Assembly: GCA_016718205.1 (NCBI GenBank)
Contig: JADKEB010000010.1
Location: 62,001 to 126,000, forward strand
Reading direction: 5' to 3'
DNA: 64,000 nt
Origin: Saprospiraceae bacterium
GTDB lineage: Bacteria; Bacteroidota; Bacteroidia; Chitinophagales; Saprospiraceae
The notes below the pieces were generated by a model. It did no database searches, was not told the origin of the DNA, and saw only the letters and a list, made by a program, of their open reading frames with translations. The first letter of the stretch is position 1, and the number at the start of each line of letters is the position of its first letter. The translations under genes were made by a program, and so were the position numbers. Positions 35,289 to 43,733 of the stretch are shown one piece after another.

Positions 35289-36068
35289 ATGAAAAGGGGG
35301 AAGTACAAGATCGCAATGGTATCCTATCTTAATTCAAAACCATTTGAATATGGGCTCTTAAATCATGATTATGCTTCTTGTTTTGATATTATAACTGCTG
35401 ACCCCGCCACTTGTGCCAGATTATTTGAAGAAAAAAAGGTGGACATTTCACTCATTCCCGCAGGGGCACTTCATGATTTGAAGGATGAACACATTTTGAT
35501 GAGTGATTTTTGTATTGGATGTGACGGAGAAGTACGTACTGTAGGTCTCTTTTCAAATGTCCCTCTGAATCAGGGGCGAAGACTGGTAGCAGATCATCAT
35601 TCCAGGACATCTGTATTATTATCTCAAGTCTTGTTAAAGGAAGTTTTTCAGGTGGAGATTCCTGTACTGGTCGCTGATATTAATCAAATGGGTATCAAAG
35701 AAGATGACGTCGTGCTCATGATCGGTGATAAAGTTTTTGAAAAAGAACATGAATACCAATATAAATCGGACTTAGGCGGGATATGGAAACAATACACTAA
35801 TTTGCCATTTGTATTTGCTGTCTGGGCTGCTGATAAGAATTTACCTCAAGAAGCTATAGAAATGCTCAATGTGTCACTTTTACATGGGATAAACCACATC
35901 GACAAAATAATCGAAGAGCAAAGTTATGAAAATCTGGATTTGTACTATTACTATAAAAAAAATATAAGTTATAACCTGGATACTGATAAAAAATCTGCAC
36001 TCAAACTATTTTTACAGAAGTCAGCTTCTTACCATACATCACTGATGCTGGCGGAGCGACATGTGTGA
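35289..36068 (+). CDS. mqnA: Chorismate dehydratase MqnA (futalosine menaquinone pathway)
   Basis: 259 aa. It converts chorismate to 3-[(1-carboxyvinyl)oxy]benzoate, the first step of the futalosine route to menaquinone. Family motifs are KIAMVSYLNSKPFEYGL at the N-terminus, VDISLIPAGAL, SRTSVLLSQVLL and IGDKVF. The fold is that of periplasmic-binding proteins but the enzyme is cytosolic, with no signal peptide. This indicates menaquinone made without the classical Men pathway. It follows the small CxxCH protein gene. Confidence 0.93.
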   Translation: MKRGKYKIAMVSYLNSKPFEYGLLNHDYASCFDIITADPATCARLFEEKKVDISLIPAGALHDLKDEHILMSDFCIGCDGEVRTVGLFSNVPLNQGRRLVADHHSRTSVLLSQVLLKEVFQVEIPVLVADINQMGIKEDDVVLMIGDKVFEKEHEYQYKSDLGGIWKQYTNLPFVFAVWAADKNLPQEAIEMLNVSLLHGINHIDKIIEEQSYENLDLYYYYKKNISYNLDTDKKSALKLFLQKSASYHTSLMLAERHV

Positions 36069-36108
36069 ATTTGGTGAATTAATAGAAACTTATTTAATTT
36101 ATAAGTTA

Positions 36109-36420
36109 GAGTATGTTTAAATTTTTTCTTAGTTGTAAATCAAGTGATTATGGTTCTGGCGATAAAATAATCAACGCATTTAATGAACTAAAAAAGGCGA
36201 TTATTTTGAAGTCAGGTTCATAATGCATTGATTTTAAGGCAATAAAAATTGGCTTTGTTAGAGTCTATATATGATAAGTAGAATGTCTGTATATATTGGC
36301 TTTGGGTCAAATTAGTATTCAAATCCAAGTCCTGACTTCCTTTATTTGTAACAAAATATCAAAGTTTTATTCAATATTCATTTTTTGACAAGAACAAAGC
36401 CTAAAAATTTAAACATACTC
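36109..36420. mobile_element. GAGTATG-family MITE, copy 6 (unrelated core)
   Basis: A 312-bp element with the same termini (GAGTATGTTTAAATTTTT and AAAAATTTAAACATACTC) and a TTA duplication at 36106-36108 and 36421-36423. The core is wholly different. It holds a 35-base imperfect inverted repeat, 36138-36172 against 36199-36233, and then the nested element at 36251-36401. Its presence between mqnA and the Crp-type gene marks one edge of a distinctly AT-rich two-gene block. Confidence 0.85.
36251..36401. mobile_element. Nested inverted-repeat element (GGCTTTGTT termini)
   Basis: 151 bp bounded by GGCTTTGTT and AACAAAGCC. TAAAAAT occurs one base before its left end (36243-36249) and directly after its right end (36402-36408); this may be a target duplication or simply the host element's A-rich terminus. 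Its right half recurs at 30519-30580. Confidence 0.55.
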
Positions 36421-36457
36421 TTAATGACAATGCAAACACAAACAAATAGACAAACAA

Positions 36458-37036
36458 ATGACAGATATATTAAACAACATATTATACAACTTTGGAATAA
36501 CTTCTACATTTTCGAGAAAACTATTTCAAGACAAAGCAACTCTTAAAGAATATTCAAAATCAAATGAAATTTTTGTTGAAGGAAAGAAAAATGATCTTGA
36601 ATATTTAATAGTTTCAGGCGTTTTACACAGATATAATTTTTCTGAAAAAGGAGACTTGGTAACAACAGGTTTTTATATGCCTAATTCTGTAGTTGCACCT
36701 CACTTTGCGAGAATGAATAAAGGAAAAAGTATTTTTAGTTTGCAAACTTTAACATACGCTGTAATTGCTGAAATCCCAGTAAAAGAATTAGATATTTTAA
36801 GACAAAACAACAAAGAATTTCGCGATTTTGGGCAACGAATTTTAGAAGCCGAACTATCACAAACCTATTTCAACGAAGTTGTGTTTCGTTCATTTAGTGC
36901 TAAGGAACGACTTCTCACCTTAAGAAAACAATTTCCAAATCTTGAAAATTTAGTTCCACACAACATAATTGCATCCTATTTGGGTATTACAAATGTGTCA
37001 TTTAGTCGATTAAGAAATGAATTGATGAGAAAATAA
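36458..37036 (+). CDS. Crp/Fnr-family transcriptional regulator
   Basis: 192 aa. The cyclic-nucleotide-binding-like beta-roll (about 25-120) reads SKSNEIFVEGKKNDLEYLIV and GFYMPNSVVAPHF. The C-terminal helix-turn-helix (about 150-190) reads LVPHNIIASYLGITNVSFSRL. This matches the Bacteroidota group of Crp-like regulators that lack the Fnr cysteines. The gene is markedly more AT-rich than mqnA or the subtilase. It lies 80 bp before the barrel-hydrolase gene in the same direction and may control it. Confidence 0.85.
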   Translation: MTDILNNILYNFGITSTFSRKLFQDKATLKEYSKSNEIFVEGKKNDLEYLIVSGVLHRYNFSEKGDLVTTGFYMPNSVVAPHFARMNKGKSIFSLQTLTYAVIAEIPVKELDILRQNNKEFRDFGQRILEAELSQTYFNEVVFRSFSAKERLLTLRKQFPNLENLVPHNIIASYLGITNVSFSRLRNELMRK

Positions 37037-37077
37037 CGATTTTATCAAATGATAACAGGTTTAAATTTTAGTTAAAA

Positions 37078-37085
37078 TAATTTTG
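37078..37085 (+). promoter_or_regulatory. -7 box before the barrel-hydrolase gene
   Basis: TAATTTTG matches TAnnTTTG, 30 bases upstream of the ATG at 37116. It indicates that this gene has its own promoter. Confidence 0.5.
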
Positions 37086-37115
37086 CCCCATTGTTTAATT
37101 AAAATTTTTTATAAA

Positions 37116-38627
37116 ATGAAATTCATAAAAATCCTTTCTTTTGTATTATTATCAAATGCCATATTGGCTCAAACAATCAGTCAACTAAAACTCTACGCTG
37201 TTGTTGGTTCTCAAATCAACGACATAAATCCCAATTTTAACACATCTTTAAATGGTACTATCAATTCATTTTCAATGGGAGCAGGAAGTTCTTACTATTT
37301 TAGCAATTTGTTTTTAGGAACTGAATTCTACTATTCCAATGGCAATAAAGCCAATCAAGATTATAGATTAGATTTTTCTGGAATGAATTCGACGCTTTCG
37401 GTAGGTTATAATTTTTTAAAATCCAATATATTTCATTTAGAACCACAAATAAGTTTTCTAATGTCAAATAACAAAATCTTAAAAGATGACATTCTAACCA
37501 ATAAAACGGAATATTTTACACGTAACAATATTGGTATTACACCAGCTGTTATGTTCAATTTCAAAAATCAAGCAGGAATGATATATGGTGTAAAAGTTGG
37601 GTACAACTATGCATTTAATATAAATAAAATAAATAAATATTGGAACAATGGCATTGACAATAATAGCTCAATTTTTTTAGCAAACAATAGTTCTATTTTT
37701 TTTCAATTAAACATAGGCGGTATTATCAGTTTTATAAAAAAGGACATTTTGATAGCAACGGAACCAATTACACCAATAATGAGTTATGCATCTATGAATT
37801 CAAATACAATTGATAATAACGGTGATAAACTTTATACGGCTATTTATAAAAACCCAAGTAAAGAAACCATTATTCTATTGCACGGAGGCCCAGGATTTCC
37901 AAGTGATTTAAAAGAAGTAGTAGAAATTTTAAAAGATAGTTTTCAGGTGATTACTTTTCACCAGCGTGGAACAAAAAAATCACCTTGCCCAAGCAAAGAC
38001 TATTCTATGGATGCTTATTTAAGTGATATAGAACATGTTGCAAAGTTTTATGGAATTTCTCAATTTCATTTGTGGGGACATTCCTGGGGTGGACTTTATG
38101 CACAAATCTATGCTGACAAACATTCCGAAAATTTATTGAGTTTGTTTTTATGTTGTCCCGGTTCAGGAACAAATATTCAGTGGAAACAAACCGAAAAAGA
38201 AGTAATGCAATTGAATAAATCAAAATGTACAACTTGGCAATGGACAAAAATGGGGATGAATAATCTTTTAGGAATGTTAGGAAGTGATAATGCTTATAAA
38301 AGACTTTTTAAGCAAGTAATGAAAAACTATAATGACGATTTTGTAAAAACAGAACATTTAGGAATTGACTTTGACAATTTAAAAGCAGACCCAATAAATA
38401 AAACAAGACCTGAAATAATAAAATATCCCCTATTAAGCAAACTTGAAAATCCAAATTTCAAAATTACTATCGTTTATGGTGACCAAGATATTTATAAAGC
38501 AAGCAAAGACTTTGTAATAAATCGTTACCCAACAGCGAAGGTATGGACAATAAAAAACTGTGGACATATTCCTTGGTTACATAATCCAACAGAATATCTT
38601 AAGATTTTGAAAAACCATTACGAATAA
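37116..38627 (+). CDS. Outer-membrane beta-barrel fused to an alpha/beta hydrolase
   Basis: 503 aa in one frame. The signal peptide ends NAILAQ. Residues about 20-210 are alternating amphipathic strands typical of a small outer-membrane barrel (MGAGSSYYFSNLFLGTEFYY, YGVKVGYNYAFNI, FFQLNIGGIISF). Residues about 235-503 are a prolyl-iminopeptidase-like alpha/beta hydrolase: oxyanion motif HGGPG (256-260), nucleophile Ser323 in GHSWGG, acid around D456 in VYGDQD and His484 in NCGHIPW. The triad looks intact. The pairing of these two modules is unusual. It could be a natural fusion or a join of two former genes. The substrate is unknown. Confidence 0.8.
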   Translation: MKFIKILSFVLLSNAILAQTISQLKLYAVVGSQINDINPNFNTSLNGTINSFSMGAGSSYYFSNLFLGTEFYYSNGNKANQDYRLDFSGMNSTLSVGYNFLKSNIFHLEPQISFLMSNNKILKDDILTNKTEYFTRNNIGITPAVMFNFKNQAGMIYGVKVGYNYAFNINKINKYWNNGIDNNSSIFLANNSSIFFQLNIGGIISFIKKDILIATEPITPIMSYASMNSNTIDNNGDKLYTAIYKNPSKETIILLHGGPGFPSDLKEVVEILKDSFQVITFHQRGTKKSPCPSKDYSMDAYLSDIEHVAKFYGISQFHLWGHSWGGLYAQIYADKHSENLLSLFLCCPGSGTNIQWKQTEKEVMQLNKSKCTTWQWTKMGMNNLLGMLGSDNAYKRLFKQVMKNYNDDFVKTEHLGIDFDNLKADPINKTRPEIIKYPLLSKLENPNFKITIVYGDQDIYKASKDFVINRYPTAKVWTIKNCGHIPWLHNPTEYLKILKNHYE

Positions 38628-38777
38628 AAAGCCCAACTTAAACAGCAGTCTGGCAATAAGACGGTTTCAGTTCTAAAATGAAGACTCAGATTTCTAATAA
38701 ACATTAGTGCTATAATCAAAGTAAGTGCTACTAATTTCGCCACATCGCCAAGGTGCCAAGCGATTGAACAATTCCAC

Positions 38778-40568
38778 CTAAGGATTCTTTATAAACTTAG
38801 CTGTGTAGCTCTTTCCTGCTGACAATACACGGATTATATAAAAACCACTTTGGTAGTCTTCTATGTCGTGTTTTATGATTGTCTCAGGATAGCTAAATAT
38901 TTTTCTTTCCACAAGTCTTCCCTGGTTATCAAAGATATGAATTTCATCAAGGGAGAGCTGATTATCCAATGATATAAAAATTTCCTGATGAGCTGGGTTT
39001 GGGAGTATCTTCATCGGGTTGTTGTCATCAGCATGAAAAACTGAAGATATGAACAATAAAGATTTTTTAACTGCTGCCAGTGCATCTATGCGTCCATAAC
39101 CATAGACAGGATTTGGTATCTGGCTTCCCGGAATCTGGTTGCATATCTGGTCAGAAGTTCTGCGGACTGCAGTTGATTCGATGATGTCTTCAATGAGGTT
39201 TACTTTTCCTGCCAATGATGGGTTTGCAGAAATCATCAGCGCAACGACACCAGCTACATGAGGTCCAGCCATACTGGTTCCGTTGAATGAAGCAAATCCG
39301 CCATTTCTGATGACCGATCTGACACTTACACCGGGAGCGGAGACATTGGGCTTGATACGAAAGCTGCTATCTATGACCACAGGACCACGACTGCTAAAAC
39401 CTGCAATCAGGTCATTTCTGTCGGTGGCACCTACAGAAAATGATGGCTCAAAAAAACCCGGAGGACCTGTAACAGTTCCGCAAGCAGATCCACTATTTCC
39501 TGCTGAAACCACCACAACAATACCTGAAGCTTTCAGATTTTTTACTACTTCTTCCATCATTTTGAAATTGGATGAGTTGCATCCTTCTTCTGGAGAACAA
39601 AACCACGAATTGTTGATGACGTGCGGCGATCTTGCAGGGTCAGCATTTTTACCATTTTGATCGTATGGGGCAAATAACCATTCAAAGCACTCAAGATAAG
39701 TCGATGGTTGTCCCCAGCCTCTGTCCATATTGCGACATGCTATCCACTTGGATTCCGGGGATATACCTATTTTATTATTTTCATCTTCACCCACCATAGT
39801 ACCCATCGTATGCGTTCCATGATTATTGTCATCGCAAGGTTCTTTGGTGCTGTATCCACATGGATTCAATAGCGAATCCGGAAATTTTGGATTATTTTTT
39901 TTAATAGCATCATGCCAATGATAAGAGTGGTTGACATTAAGTGAGTCTTTATAGCCTCTGTATTGTTTTTTTAACGGGCCGACATCCCAGTCATAACCAG
40001 TATCCTGACCACCGACTACTACTCCTTTACCTCTGTAGCCCAGCATCCATACACTATCTGCTTTCAAAGTTTTTATACCCCATTCCGGTTCAGGCATACG
40101 CATAGATTCGGTATTTTTAGTAACGCTATAATCCAGCATTTTGATAGGACTATTATCTATTATCTGATCCACATCTGCTCTTGCAGCAAGCGTCATCATC
40201 GTGGTATAATCCGAATTTACTTTGATCGCATTGGTGATAATAAACGACTGGTAGGGAATTTTATTTGCTATCAGAAATTCAATGACCGGCCTTTGGGTTT
40301 TATTGGCATTTTTGAGAAGTGCGTCGTACACATATTTGCCTTTTTCATTTTTTGATAAGAAATCAGGAGTTGTAGAAAATACGACCCTGTCTTTCATCAA
40401 TAGTAAATATTCATTGGATGCAGTAGATATATACTTTTCAAGAAGGGATTTATCCACTTTGGCAGAGGGATCATTGGCAATAATAGTTGTTTGTATAGCC
40501 AAAAAAAGTGCAGAGCATACTAATATTCGTATTATCATGAGTTTATTCCGAATTTTAAGATTGAACAA
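38778..40568 (-). CDS. Secreted S8 subtilisin-family peptidase with T9SS tail
   Basis: 596 aa. A signal sequence lies in the first 32 residues (start at 40568, or the ATG at 40538). The catalytic triad is Asp189 in GGQDTGYDWD, His250 in NNHGTHTMGT and Ser432 in FNGTSMAGPHVAG, with the oxyanion Asn in VSAGNSGSACG. A PA-type insert is absent. The last about 80 residues are a T9SS type A sorting tail (ILPNPAHQEIFI..GFYIIRVLSAGKSYTAKFI). An extracellular endopeptidase, probably nutritional. It is convergent with the barrel-hydrolase gene. Confidence 0.92.
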   Translation of the reverse strand: MFNLKIRNKLMIIRILVCSALFLAIQTTIIANDPSAKVDKSLLEKYISTASNEYLLLMKDRVVFSTTPDFLSKNEKGKYVYDALLKNANKTQRPVIEFLIANKIPYQSFIITNAIKVNSDYTTMMTLAARADVDQIIDNSPIKMLDYSVTKNTESMRMPEPEWGIKTLKADSVWMLGYRGKGVVVGGQDTGYDWDVGPLKKQYRGYKDSLNVNHSYHWHDAIKKNNPKFPDSLLNPCGYSTKEPCDDNNHGTHTMGTMVGEDENNKIGISPESKWIACRNMDRGWGQPSTYLECFEWLFAPYDQNGKNADPARSPHVINNSWFCSPEEGCNSSNFKMMEEVVKNLKASGIVVVVSAGNSGSACGTVTGPPGFFEPSFSVGATDRNDLIAGFSSRGPVVIDSSFRIKPNVSAPGVSVRSVIRNGGFASFNGTSMAGPHVAGVVALMISANPSLAGKVNLIEDIIESTAVRRTSDQICNQIPGSQIPNPVYGYGRIDALAAVKKSLLFISSVFHADDNNPMKILPNPAHQEIFISLDNQLSLDEIHIFDNQGRLVERKIFSYPETIIKHDIEDYQSGFYIIRVLSAGKSYTAKFIKNP

Positions 40569-40653
40569 TTACAGCAGGATATAGTTGATCAACAAAGGGC
40601 AATAAAGTGATTTTTAGGATTTTTTGTCATTCGGTCATTCAGAATTTTTGTTA

Positions 40654-40912
40654 GAGTATGTTTAAATTTTTATGTTTGAGCGAAAGTGAGGAAATTTAAT
40701 TTTGGACAAGATGACTGAATGGTCTCGTCTGTGACGAGAATTGAGTAAAATACTTTACTCAATAAAGAAGGAACTGCGAGCAGCTGCTCGCAGCGAATAC
40801 TGAATATAGCCGGAAGTTCAAGCATAGCTTGACGCTGTACGGCGAAAAATATAACGCTGGATAAAATAAAATTTGCCGCTTGGAGCCAAATGATAAAATT
40901 TTAAACATACTC
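40654..40912 (+). mobile_element. GAGTATG-family MITE, copy 3 (standard core)
   Basis: 259 bp, flanked by TTA at 40651-40653 and 40913-40915. Consecutive hairpins in the core are TCTCGTC-TGT-GACGAGA (40723-40739), TTGAGTAAA-ATAC-TTTACTCAA (40741-40762), the 20-bp palindrome CTGCGAGCAGCTGCTCGCAG (40774-40793), TCAAGC-ATA-GCTTGA (40818-40832) and a short CGC/GCG stem. It lies between the subtilase start and the rplS promoter. Confidence 0.92.
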
Positions 40913-41015
40913 TTATTCAGATTGTTCGCCGTATTTTAAAAGGAATGATATTTTAAAAAAAATGCATATATGTATTTTTTTCTTAAATTTTATTCTAATT
41001 TAAAAAAAGAAAACT

Positions 41016-41023
41016 TATCTTTG
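41016..41023 (+). promoter_or_regulatory. -7 box for rplS
   Basis: TATCTTTG matches TAnnTTTG exactly, 35 bases before the rplS ATG. Confidence 0.6.
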
Positions 41024-41058
41024 CGCTCCATTTCAGAAATGTTATAAAATTAAAGATC

Positions 41059-41418
41059 ATGAATTTAATAAGTTACGTTCACGAACAATTGACTCCGAAG
41101 AAAGAATATCCTTCTTTCAGACCGGGAGATAATATATCAGTGAGTTATAAAATCATAGAAGGAGCCAAGGAAAGAATCCAGGTATTCCGTGGTGATGTGA
41201 TACAAATCAATGGTGAAGGTCCTACAAAAACCTTTACAGTTAGAAAAATTTCCAATGGGGTAGGAGTAGAGAGGATTATTCCTTTTTCATCACCTGCGAT
41301 TGCTGAAATTGAAGTACTAAAAAGAGGAAAAGTGAGAAGAGCTAAACTTTACTATCTAAGAGCACTTACAGGAAAAAAAGCAAAAATCAAAGAAAGAAGA
41401 TACGTCGCAAAAGCGTAA
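41059..41418 (+). CDS. rplS: 50S ribosomal protein L19
   Basis: 119 aa, normal length for L19, which sits at the 30S-50S interface. Conserved segments are FRPGDNISVSYKIIEGAKER, IQVFRGDVI, TFTVRKISNGVGVERIIP and RRAKLYYLRALTGKKAKIKE. The gene stands alone with its own promoter and terminator, not in the rpsP-rimM-trmD-rplS operon found in many bacteria. Confidence 0.97.
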   Translation: MNLISYVHEQLTPKKEYPSFRPGDNISVSYKIIEGAKERIQVFRGDVIQINGEGPTKTFTVRKISNGVGVERIIPFSSPAIAEIEVLKRGKVRRAKLYYLRALTGKKAKIKERRYVAKA

Positions 41419-41443
41419 TTTCATACTCAGATATCATACAATC

Positions 41444-41476
41444 AAAGGGGATTCAGATTTATTTTGGATCCCCTTT
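41444..41476 (+). terminator. Rho-independent terminator of rplS
   Basis: AAAGGGGAT (41444-41452) pairs with ATCCCCTTT (41468-41476), a 9-bp stem. It is followed by GCTATTTT. It begins 25 bases after the rplS stop. Confidence 0.7.
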
Positions 41477-41680
41477 GCTATTTTAAGCATAAATATGTAA
41501 AAATTGACCAATAGGAAACAAGCTTCTTTGCATAATTTACATTTGAAATCTGTATTATTACCAAATTAATATCTAATTTCAGCAATGGAATTGTAGTTTT
41601 TAGAATAAAATTTGCTTATTAATGATTTTTATCATTCTTTGATATGACTAATTCTATATTTCATATTTCAGATATTTTCT

Positions 41681-41688
41681 TACTTTTG
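41681..41688 (+). promoter_or_regulatory. -7 box for the acyl-CoA carboxylase gene
   Basis: TACTTTTG matches TAnnTTTG, 39 bases upstream of the ATG at 41728. The remainder of the 309-bp gap after rplS shows only the rplS terminator. Confidence 0.5.
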
Positions 41689-41727
41689 ACCTTGAAACAA
41701 TCATAATAACAATTTTAAAATACTGTC

Positions 41728-43269
41728 ATGGAAGATAAAATAAAATTTCTGAAAGAACAACGTAGTGTGGCACTCCAGGGAGGTGGTAAAGATCGTATCA
41801 AAAAGCAGCATGGGAAAGGTAAACTAAGTGCAAGAGAACGTGTTGAACTTTTAATGGATCGAGGTTCATTTGAAGAAATCGGGATGCTCAAAGAACACAG
41901 ATCTTTTGACTTCGGAATGGAAACACAACAGTTTCCAGGTGATGGAGTGATCACCGGATTTGGAACGATAGGAGGTAGGTTAGTATATATTTTTTCACAG
42001 GATTTTACTGTTTTTGGTGGAGCGCTGTCTGAAACGCATGCACAAAAGATATGCAGGGTAATGGATCTGGCTATAGAAAATGGTGCTCCGGTCATAGGTT
42101 TGAATGATTCAGGTGGAGCAAGAATTCAGGAAGGTGTTGATAGTCTCGGTGGGTATGCTGACATTTTTTACAGAAATACCAAAGCTTCAGGAGTCATTCC
42201 GCAATTGTCAGCTATAATGGGGCCATGTGCAGGAGGGGCAGTGTATTCGCCGGCCATTACAGATTTTATACTGATGGTAGAAAACACGTCATATATGTTT
42301 GTGACAGGTCCAAACGTAGTTAAGACAGTAACCAATCAAGAAGTCAGCTTTGAAGATTTGGGTGGGGCTTCTACCCACTCTACAAAAAGTGGTGTGACCC
42401 ATCTCACTGCAGCCAATGACCTTGATTGTATCAATAAATTAAAGAGACTATTTTCTTATATTCCACAAAACTGCAATGAAAAGCCACCTTCAATACCTTA
42501 CGAAACAGGAAATGAATACAGAGATCAGTTAAAAGATATCATACCATCCAATTCTATGCATCCTTATGATATGAAAGATGTCATCAATGGTATCGTAGAT
42601 GAAGATAGTTTTCTGGAGATACATGAGAATTATGCTGAGAATATCATTGTAGGTTTTGCAAGGTTAGCGGGCAAGAGTGTGGGCATAGTTGCCAATCAGC
42701 CATATGCTTTGGCAGGTGTTTTGGATGTAGATAGTTCCAAAAAGGGGGCAAGATTTGTTCGTTTTTGTGATTGTTTTAATATTCCGCTTTTAGTTTTGGT
42801 GGATGTACCTGGATTTCTTCCGGGCACAGATCAGGAATGGAATGCGATCATCACCAATGGCGCAAAACTGCTTTATGCATTTTCTGATGCTACGGTACCA
42901 AGAGTAACAGTCATCACAAGAAAAGCATATGGTGGTGCATATGATGTGATGAATTCAAAACATATCGGAGCAGATATGAACTATGCCTGGCCAACAGCCG
43001 AAATTGCGGTAATGGGAGCAAAAGGAGCCAGTGAAATCATTTTTAAAGGTGAAATCTCCAGTTCTGATGACCCTAAAGCCAAACTGTTGGAAAAGGAGAA
43101 AGAATACCAAGAAAAATTTGCAAATCCATACAGAGCAGCAGCAAGAGGATTTATAGATGAAGTGATCGAACCAAGAGAAACGAGACGTAAACTTATCAGG
43201 GTATTTTCAAGCCTTGAAAAGAAAAAAGTACTCATGCCTAATAGAAAACATGGAAATATTCCTATGTAA
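41728..43269 (+). CDS. Acyl-CoA (propionyl-CoA) carboxylase carboxyltransferase subunit
   Basis: 513 aa, the usual length of PccB/MmdA-type biotin-dependent carboxyltransferases. The N-half crotonase-like domain shows GKLSARERVELLMDRGSFEE, FSQDFTVFGGALSE, NDSGGARIQEGV and GPCAGGAVYSPAI. The C-half shows ANQPYALAGVLD, DVPGFLPGTDQEW and RKAYGGAYDVM. It transfers carboxyl from carboxybiotin to propionyl- or acetyl-CoA, giving methylmalonyl- or malonyl-CoA. The biotin carboxylase and carrier subunits are not adjacent, so substrate choice is uncertain. Confidence 0.93.
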   Translation: MEDKIKFLKEQRSVALQGGGKDRIKKQHGKGKLSARERVELLMDRGSFEEIGMLKEHRSFDFGMETQQFPGDGVITGFGTIGGRLVYIFSQDFTVFGGALSETHAQKICRVMDLAIENGAPVIGLNDSGGARIQEGVDSLGGYADIFYRNTKASGVIPQLSAIMGPCAGGAVYSPAITDFILMVENTSYMFVTGPNVVKTVTNQEVSFEDLGGASTHSTKSGVTHLTAANDLDCINKLKRLFSYIPQNCNEKPPSIPYETGNEYRDQLKDIIPSNSMHPYDMKDVINGIVDEDSFLEIHENYAENIIVGFARLAGKSVGIVANQPYALAGVLDVDSSKKGARFVRFCDCFNIPLLVLVDVPGFLPGTDQEWNAIITNGAKLLYAFSDATVPRVTVITRKAYGGAYDVMNSKHIGADMNYAWPTAEIAVMGAKGASEIIFKGEISSSDDPKAKLLEKEKEYQEKFANPYRAAARGFIDEVIEPRETRRKLIRVFSSLEKKKVLMPNRKHGNIPM

Positions 43270-43363
43270 TGTTAAAGCATTTGCTTAAGTAAATGAAGGC
43301 ATCTAAGTAAACTGTGCGACTCGAAATATTTGAAAATGATTCACATCAAAATAGTCAGATTGA

Positions 43364-43622
43364 GAGTATGTTTAAATTTTTATGTTTGAGCGAAAGTGAG
43401 GAAATTTAATTTTGGACAAGATGACTGAATGGTCTCGTCTGTGACGAGAATTGAGTAAAATACTTTACTCAATAAAGAAGGAACTGCGAGCAGCTGCTCG
43501 CAGCGAATACTGAATATAGCCGGAAACTCAAGCGTAGCTTGACGCGGTACGGCGAAAAATATAACGCCGGCTAAAATAAAATTTGCCACTTGGAGTCAAA
43601 TGATAAAAGTTTAAACATACTC
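43364..43622 (+). mobile_element. GAGTATG-family MITE, copy 4 (standard core)
   Basis: 259 bp, flanked by TGA at 43361-43363 and 43623-43625. This is the only copy whose duplication is not TTA or TAA, and it shows the target is TNA. The core is nearly identical to copy 3, with loop GTA in the TCAAGC/GCTTGA hairpin. It lies between the convergent carboxylase and tcdA genes. Confidence 0.92.
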
Positions 43623-43733
43623 TGACTTTGAAGTGAATCATTTTTTTTTGTCAAAGCCCTTTATTTTCGCATACTTTGGATATACTCAAATAGCAACTTT
43701 ATTTTTGCCGAGGATGTTTTATACTTCCACAAA

